From CAYWWY01 sp964580185 (GTDB taxonomy: Bacteria; Thermotogota; Thermotogae; MWEM01), in contig CAZOJQ010000055.1 of NCBI GenBank assembly GCA_964580185.1, positions 1-10,615 on the forward strand: a DNA stretch of 10,615 nt, read 5' to 3'. This document shows, one piece after another, positions 7,318-10,615 of the stretch. The first letter of the stretch is position 1; each line of letters opens with the position of its first letter. Below the pieces are notes generated by a model. The model saw nothing but the letters and a program-made list of their open reading frames with translations. It had not been told where the DNA came from and searched no databases. Made by a program: the position numbers and the translations under genes.

Positions 7318-8371
7318 AGAACTCACATTTCGCGATGTCATGGGCGAGACAATCGTGGGAAACAAACCAGGAGATATCTTGGTCCGGTTTGGACAAGGAA
7401 TCACCCCGGACCAAAGAGAGATGCTTTGCAATCGAGGCGTTGAATGGGTCTGTGTACAGGGAATCGATCCAAACAGTATGAACACTCATAAACCCATAAT
7501 CAGTCCCATTCAGCTCGATGAATTCCTTAGTGAAGTTAATGTACTCTATGATCAAATTATTGAGGAAGGAAGGGTTAGTTGCGAAACCGCAGAGCAATTG
7601 GGGAAAGAAATTGCCGGAGAAGTCATAGCAAACTTCGGTGAAGTTATCATCCCTTCTTTGACCCAGCTGAAAGAAATGGATCAATATACATTTACTCATC
7701 AGATCAATGTGTCGATTATCGCAACCTCTATTGCAATGGGGCTGTTTCCTGACGATAAGGATCAGATTCGAGACGTCGCTTTGGCGGGTCTACTTCACGA
7801 CGCGGGGAAAACTATGGTACCACAGGAAATCCTATTGAATACCGAACAGCTTTCCGAACAGGAGTTTTCCCTTATTAAGCAGCATCCGACCCTTGGTTGC
7901 TCAATCCTTGAGGAATCAGGCATCCATAGAAAAGAAATCCTCGATCCGATCCTTTATCATCACGAACGTTGGAATGGGAAAGGGTACAATGCCGGTCGAT
8001 CAGGAAAAGAGATACCTCTTGTATCTCGCATCCTTAGTATTTCAGACGTATATGATGCCCTGACTTCCGATAGACCCTATAAAAGAGCGTGGCCACCCTT
8101 TGAAGCAACCCAATATATTGTTCGCGAATCCAGCCATATGTTCGATCCGGAATTGGTGAACCTGTTTCTTAGGATCTTTGGTTTGCACAGTCCCGGATCG
8201 AAAGTGCTTTTGTCGACGGGAGAAGAGGCAATCGTTATTGGGAATCGGTTTGGATATATTGCCCACCCTTTGGTTTCTGTTATTCGCGATGGCACACCCT
8301 ATGAACTAGACCTATCCACGGAAAAAAAAGTACGGATTCAGAAACCTTTGTATGCAAAAGCGCTCAATTGA
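7298..8371 (+). CDS. HD-GYP domain phosphodiesterase-type protein (second of the pair)
   Basis: This 357-residue paralogue follows the first HD-GYP gene directly, overlapping it by 20 bases. It has the same plan: an N-terminal module of about 60 residues (GDILVRFGQGIT, then RGVEWVCVQG), a helical linker, the HD-GYP core from about residue 130, and a C-terminal beta-rich tail. The core is close to canonical: H167-D168 in HDAGK, H196 in KQHP, H221-H222-E223 in YHHERWNGKGY, the SDVYDAL aspartates, and SDRPYKRAWPPFEA. The one clear departure is the signature itself, where GYP is GYN (229-231). Family knowledge predicts binuclear or trinuclear metal binding and hydrolysis of c-di-GMP to pGpG or GMP in the cytoplasm, but the Pro-to-Asn change leaves the substrate open. 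There is no transmembrane segment or receiver domain, so the N-terminal module is the likely input site. Confidence 0.95.
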   Translation: MRWKKTEELTFRDVMGETIVGNKPGDILVRFGQGITPDQREMLCNRGVEWVCVQGIDPNSMNTHKPIISPIQLDEFLSEVNVLYDQIIEEGRVSCETAEQLGKEIAGEVIANFGEVIIPSLTQLKEMDQYTFTHQINVSIIATSIAMGLFPDDKDQIRDVALAGLLHDAGKTMVPQEILLNTEQLSEQEFSLIKQHPTLGCSILEESGIHRKEILDPILYHHERWNGKGYNAGRSGKEIPLVSRILSISDVYDALTSDRPYKRAWPPFEATQYIVRESSHMFDPELVNLFLRIFGLHSPGSKVLLSTGEEAIVIGNRFGYIAHPLVSVIRDGTPYELDLSTEKKVRIQKPLYAKALN

Positions 8372-9548
8372 AATGGAACCGCATTCCATAGTCCATTTAA
8401 TCAATGCCGTTTTCCGCCATTATGGGCTTCCAACTCCCCACTCTCCATTCCCTTTGTCCGATTTTGTGCCTAATTTGCATCAGAAAAAAAAGGTCGTTTT
8501 GATCCTATGGGACGCTGTTGGGGAGCAAAACCTATTAGATGCTTGTAAAGCCGACCCTGATATCGAGAAACTCCTACAGCCATTCCTCCACCTTACCCTT
8601 AAAAGTGTTTTCCCGACGACAACCACAGCCGCCCTAACCAGTTTATGCACCGGATTAACTCCAATTGAGCACGGAATGCTTGGATATATACTCTTTTTGA
8701 AACGGTTTAACTCTTTGGTGAATATGATTGACTTCTGCCCTCCCGGCCTTGAACGAGATATCTTGATTGGCAATGGATTGAATCCTCTCAAGTTTATTCC
8801 TTGTGACACAATCTTTCAGAAATTGCACCAAGCGGGAATCAAACCCTGGATTCTCACCTCCAATCAGTTCAAAGATTCTGGATTAAGTCGGATGCACCAC
8901 CATGGCGCCGCGTTTCGGGGCTACTCTGATATGATGGAAATGAATACTTCGCTCAGGGAGCTATTGGTAAAAGAAAAATCTGACTCCTTCTTTATGACTT
9001 ATTGGGGTTTAACTGATACATATGCCCATCGGTATGGCCCTTCTTCGAACGAATATCAATCAAACATTTATTGGCTTTTTTCAATGTTCTTTCGAGAGGT
9101 CATCGGTCAGTTATCATCAAAAAACCTTCGGGAAACTCTGTTTTTCATTACTGCAGATCACGGGCAACGCGAGACCTCATATCGAGATGAACATTGGTTT
9201 GGAGTTCATGATCCTCTGTCAAAAATGCTCAGTGTTCCGCCTGCAGGAGAACCAAGAGCGCTCTATCTCTATCCTAAAGAGCTATCTGGTTTTCGTTCTT
9301 CCTTTGAGTCAATGTATGGCCGGTATTTTGAACTCTATGATAGTGCGGATCTTATAAGGGAAGGGCTTTTTGGACCCCCGATCCATATACCCGAAGAACA
9401 TCCAGATCGAGTGGGTTCATTTACTGCTGTTGCAAAAGAAGGGTATTCATTAAATTACAAATATACCGGTAATGAACGGACGCTGAAAGGCAAGCATGGA
9501 GCTCTTTCTCATTGGGAAATGGAAGTCCCCTTACTCATCTTATCATAA
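8352..9548 (+). CDS. Alkaline phosphatase superfamily phosphodiesterase / nucleotide pyrophosphatase-like protein
   Basis: The 398-residue protein fits the type I phosphodiesterase / nucleotide pyrophosphatase branch of the alkaline phosphatase superfamily. All expected two-zinc-site residues can be seen: D54 in LILWDAVG, the nucleophile Thr (T91 by comparison with NPP enzymes) in FPTTTTAALTSL, D222 and H226 in LTDTYAHRYG, D269-H270 in TADHGQ, and H382 in GKHGALSH. Enzymes of this type split phosphodiester or phosphomonoester bonds; the substrate here is unknown. Many relatives are secreted, but no signal peptide is visible, so this one is probably cytoplasmic. Start choice is uncertain. ATG 8352 overlaps the HD-GYP gene by 20 bases, whereas ATG 8373 follows its stop by one base; neither has a good ribosome site, so coupling to upstream translation is likely. 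Its position next to two HD-GYP genes suggests action on a related phosphate compound, which is inference. Confidence 0.93.
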   Translation: MQKRSIEMEPHSIVHLINAVFRHYGLPTPHSPFPLSDFVPNLHQKKKVVLILWDAVGEQNLLDACKADPDIEKLLQPFLHLTLKSVFPTTTTAALTSLCTGLTPIEHGMLGYILFLKRFNSLVNMIDFCPPGLERDILIGNGLNPLKFIPCDTIFQKLHQAGIKPWILTSNQFKDSGLSRMHHHGAAFRGYSDMMEMNTSLRELLVKEKSDSFFMTYWGLTDTYAHRYGPSSNEYQSNIYWLFSMFFREVIGQLSSKNLRETLFFITADHGQRETSYRDEHWFGVHDPLSKMLSVPPAGEPRALYLYPKELSGFRSSFESMYGRYFELYDSADLIREGLFGPPIHIPEEHPDRVGSFTAVAKEGYSLNYKYTGNERTLKGKHGALSHWEMEVPLLILS

Positions 9549-9633
9549 AGGAGAAGGCTAGTTCTCAATATGAAATCGGGAAAACCCGCTGATCAGATTA
9601 GGGAATCAATTTGCATAAGCATGGGGGGATTGC
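9549..9633. other. 85-base gap with small inverted repeats before the STAS gene
   Basis: The gap holds three short symmetric elements: GAGAA-6-TTCTC at 9551-9566, CGGG-AAAA-CCCG at 9577-9588, and the 8-base palindrome CTGATCAG at 9589-9596. No terminator with a T-run and no clear -10/-35 promoter is visible. The stems are short, so this could be a weak processing or attenuation region or chance. Confidence 0.3.
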
Positions 9634-9975
9634 ATGAATATGGATGGATATATTCAAGAAGGGCTTCAGATCATACGCATTACAGGAAGATTGGATACAG
9701 GTACCGCACAGCGAATGGAAGAATGCCTAAATCATTTGATTTCCAGTGGCCAGAAAAGAATCCTTTTGGATTTGCAAAACTTGGATTTCATTAGTAGCGC
9801 GGGCTTGCGAGTACTTCTTTCTTCAGCCAAAAAAATCGACCGACAATTAGGCGTTCTAGCTCTTTGCAATCTAAATGAAACCGTTCAGGATATCTTCGAA
9901 ATCTCCGGATTCTCTGAGATCTTTTGCATCTATGCAGACATAGATCAAGCCATAATGCACATCAACCCGGAATAA
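9634..9975 (+). CDS. STAS-domain protein, anti-sigma-factor antagonist type
   Basis: The 113-residue protein is a single STAS domain like SpoIIAA and RsbV, which bind an anti-sigma kinase and free its sigma factor when unphosphorylated. The order is typical: a strand and the GRLDTGTA turn, a helix, the strand RILLDLQNLDFI, then the ISSAGLRVLLSSAKKI loop and helix, and a final strand and helix. By comparison with the DSxGL motif of RsbV and SpoIIAA, Ser55 in ISSAGL is the expected phospho-acceptor; the preceding Asp is replaced by Ser54. No anti-sigma kinase or sigma factor gene lies next to it in the window, so it may act with a distant partner. The start is ATG 9634, four to five bases after a run of G (GGGGGGAT). 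It may belong to the upstream operon or have its own signal within the 85-base gap. Confidence 0.93.
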   Translation: MNMDGYIQEGLQIIRITGRLDTGTAQRMEECLNHLISSGQKRILLDLQNLDFISSAGLRVLLSSAKKIDRQLGVLALCNLNETVQDIFEISGFSEIFCIYADIDQAIMHINPE

Positions 9976-10001
9976 TACCCTCCAATACCAGGGTTATTCG
10001 G
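9967..10001. terminator. Bulged inverted repeat between convergent genes, possible bidirectional terminator
   Basis: A symmetric element runs from within the last STAS codons into the gap. The arms CCG(g)AATAA(ta)CCCT and AGGGTTATTCGG flank an 8-base loop, giving about 12 pairs with two small bulges. It lies between two convergent genes, where terminators are common. No strong T-run follows on either strand, so efficient intrinsic termination is doubtful. Confidence 0.4.
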
Positions 10002-10009
10002 TCAAGAAA

Positions 10010-10615
10010 TTAGGAACCAACAATCTCCGATTGATCCGTAAAAGTGTATCCGCGCAAGGATTTCAGATCATTCCCCGTTGGCATCTGGACCACCCGCAAA
10101 TCGAAGTGAGCCAAAACAGCGAGAATGTGGTCAAAAATATCCGATTGGATTCCTTCATAGTTTACCCAAGCCGTATCTCGAGTAAACGCATAGATCTCAA
10201 GAGGAATGCCGGTTTCGGTTGGTTGAAGTTGGCGGACCATCAGGATTAACCCTTTATGGATTCCGGGATGCTTCTGGAGATACGCAGTTACATAAGCCCG
10301 AAAAGTCCCAATATTCGTCATCCTTCTCCCATTGATATCGACGGTTTCATCCACTCCGTGTTCTTTATTATAGTCGGAAATCTCTTTTTTCTTCGCAAGT
10401 AGATACGGCTGAATCAGCTGAATCTTACTCAACCGTTTGTATAAGTCATCATCTACAAAACAGATGCTTGTCATATCAAGAAATATGCTGCGCTTTATCC
10501 TTCGGCCACCGGAATCGAACATCCCCTTCCAGTTCTTAAAGGAGCTCGTAATTAGCGCATATGAGGGTACTGTGGTTATGGTTCGATCCCAATTCTGGAT
10601 TCGAACAGTGGTCAG
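10010..10615 (-). CDS. MscS-family mechanosensitive ion channel (YbdG-like), C-terminal part
   Basis: The minus-strand frame is open to the right edge, so the N-terminus and the membrane segments lie outside the window; 201 residues are visible. The first visible residues, TVRIQNWDRTITTVPSYALI, are the start of the cytoplasmic beta domain that follows the pore helix. GGRRIKRSIFLDM follows, and then NGRRMTNIGTFRAYVTAYL and MVRQLQPTETGIPLEIYAF. The last visible conserved part is TAWVNYEGIQSDIFDHIL. These phrases match the YbdG/YjeP-like branch of MscS, which carries an insertion in the cytoplasmic domain compared with E. coli MscS. Such channels open under membrane tension and release solutes on osmotic downshock. 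An internal ATG at 10522 exists but falls inside the conserved domain and is not the start. The stop is TAA at 10012-10010. It converges on the STAS gene. Confidence 0.93.
   Translation of the reverse strand: MTTVRIQNWDRTITTVPSYALITSSFKNWKGMFDSGGRRIKRSIFLDMTSICFVDDDLYKRLSKIQLIQPYLLAKKKEISDYNKEHGVDETVDINGRRMTNIGTFRAYVTAYLQKHPGIHKGLILMVRQLQPTETGIPLEIYAFTRDTAWVNYEGIQSDIFDHILAVLAHFDLRVVQMPTGNDLKSLRGYTFTDQSEIVGS

Noticed and set aside
7277..7699. Minus-strand open frame of 140 residues across the HD-GYP junction
   Set aside because: Antisense to two well-supported coding regions and their ribosome site; no recognisable domain.
9570..9794. Small plus-strand frame of 74 residues starting behind an AGGAGAAGG site
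   Set aside because: Most of it overlaps the STAS gene in another frame and looks like a frame shadow. A short leader peptide cannot be excluded, but nothing else supports it.
10010..10522. A complete 170-residue gene starting at the internal ATG at 10522
   Set aside because: The frame continues upstream to the window edge with conserved MscS-domain residues (VRIQNWDRTITT), so this ATG is internal.
1..10615. CRISPR array, tRNA, insertion sequence or prophage
   Set aside because: No regularly spaced repeats, no tRNA-like cloverleaf, no transposase or integrase, and no terminal repeats were seen on reading through.

Overview
The window looks like chromosomal DNA of a Gram-positive bacterium of the Bacillota (Firmicutes) type, with moderate GC. 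The evidence is the gene order pnp followed by an M16 peptidase, as in Bacillus and relatives, strong purine-rich Shine-Dalgarno sites, a TATAAT-type promoter set, and overlapping operonic genes. No tRNA, rRNA, CRISPR array, insertion sequence or phage gene was found. Genes fill nearly all of the window; the largest non-coding gap is 111 bases.

Left part (1-2604). An unrecognised protein, open at the window's left edge, converges on a small minus-strand protein that resembles the C-terminal domain of pyruvate kinase without the catalytic part. Divergent from that gene is a radical SAM protein resembling the biotin-synthase/LipS family. Their 111-bp divergent gap holds two back-to-back extended -10 promoters. 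The plus-strand promoter sits so close to the radical SAM start codon that its mRNA may be leaderless.

Central part (2632-9975). Another extended -10 promoter starts a tightly packed plus-strand run: polynucleotide phosphorylase (pnp), an M16 zinc peptidase (YmxG/MlpA type), two consecutive HD-GYP phosphodiesterase-type proteins, and an alkaline-phosphatase-superfamily phosphodiesterase. After an 85-base gap comes a small STAS-domain protein (anti-sigma-factor antagonist type). Four of the five junctions are overlapping or within a few bases, which suggests translational coupling. The two HD-GYP proteins share a layout (short N-terminal module, HD-GYP core, beta-rich tail). The first has lost several family residues; the second keeps most of them but has GYN in place of GYP. 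A plausible but unproven reading is an RNA/nucleotide turnover operon extended by a cyclic-dinucleotide signalling and phosphatase module.

Right part (10010-10615). A convergent minus-strand gene, cut by the right edge, encodes the cytoplasmic end of a YbdG-like MscS-family mechanosensitive channel. A bulged inverted repeat lies between it and the STAS gene.

The most interesting items are the diverged/near-canonical HD-GYP pair with its phosphodiesterase and STAS neighbours, the leaderless candidate radical SAM gene, and the orphan pyruvate-kinase C-terminal domain. All functional claims rest on reading motifs by eye; no database search was made.
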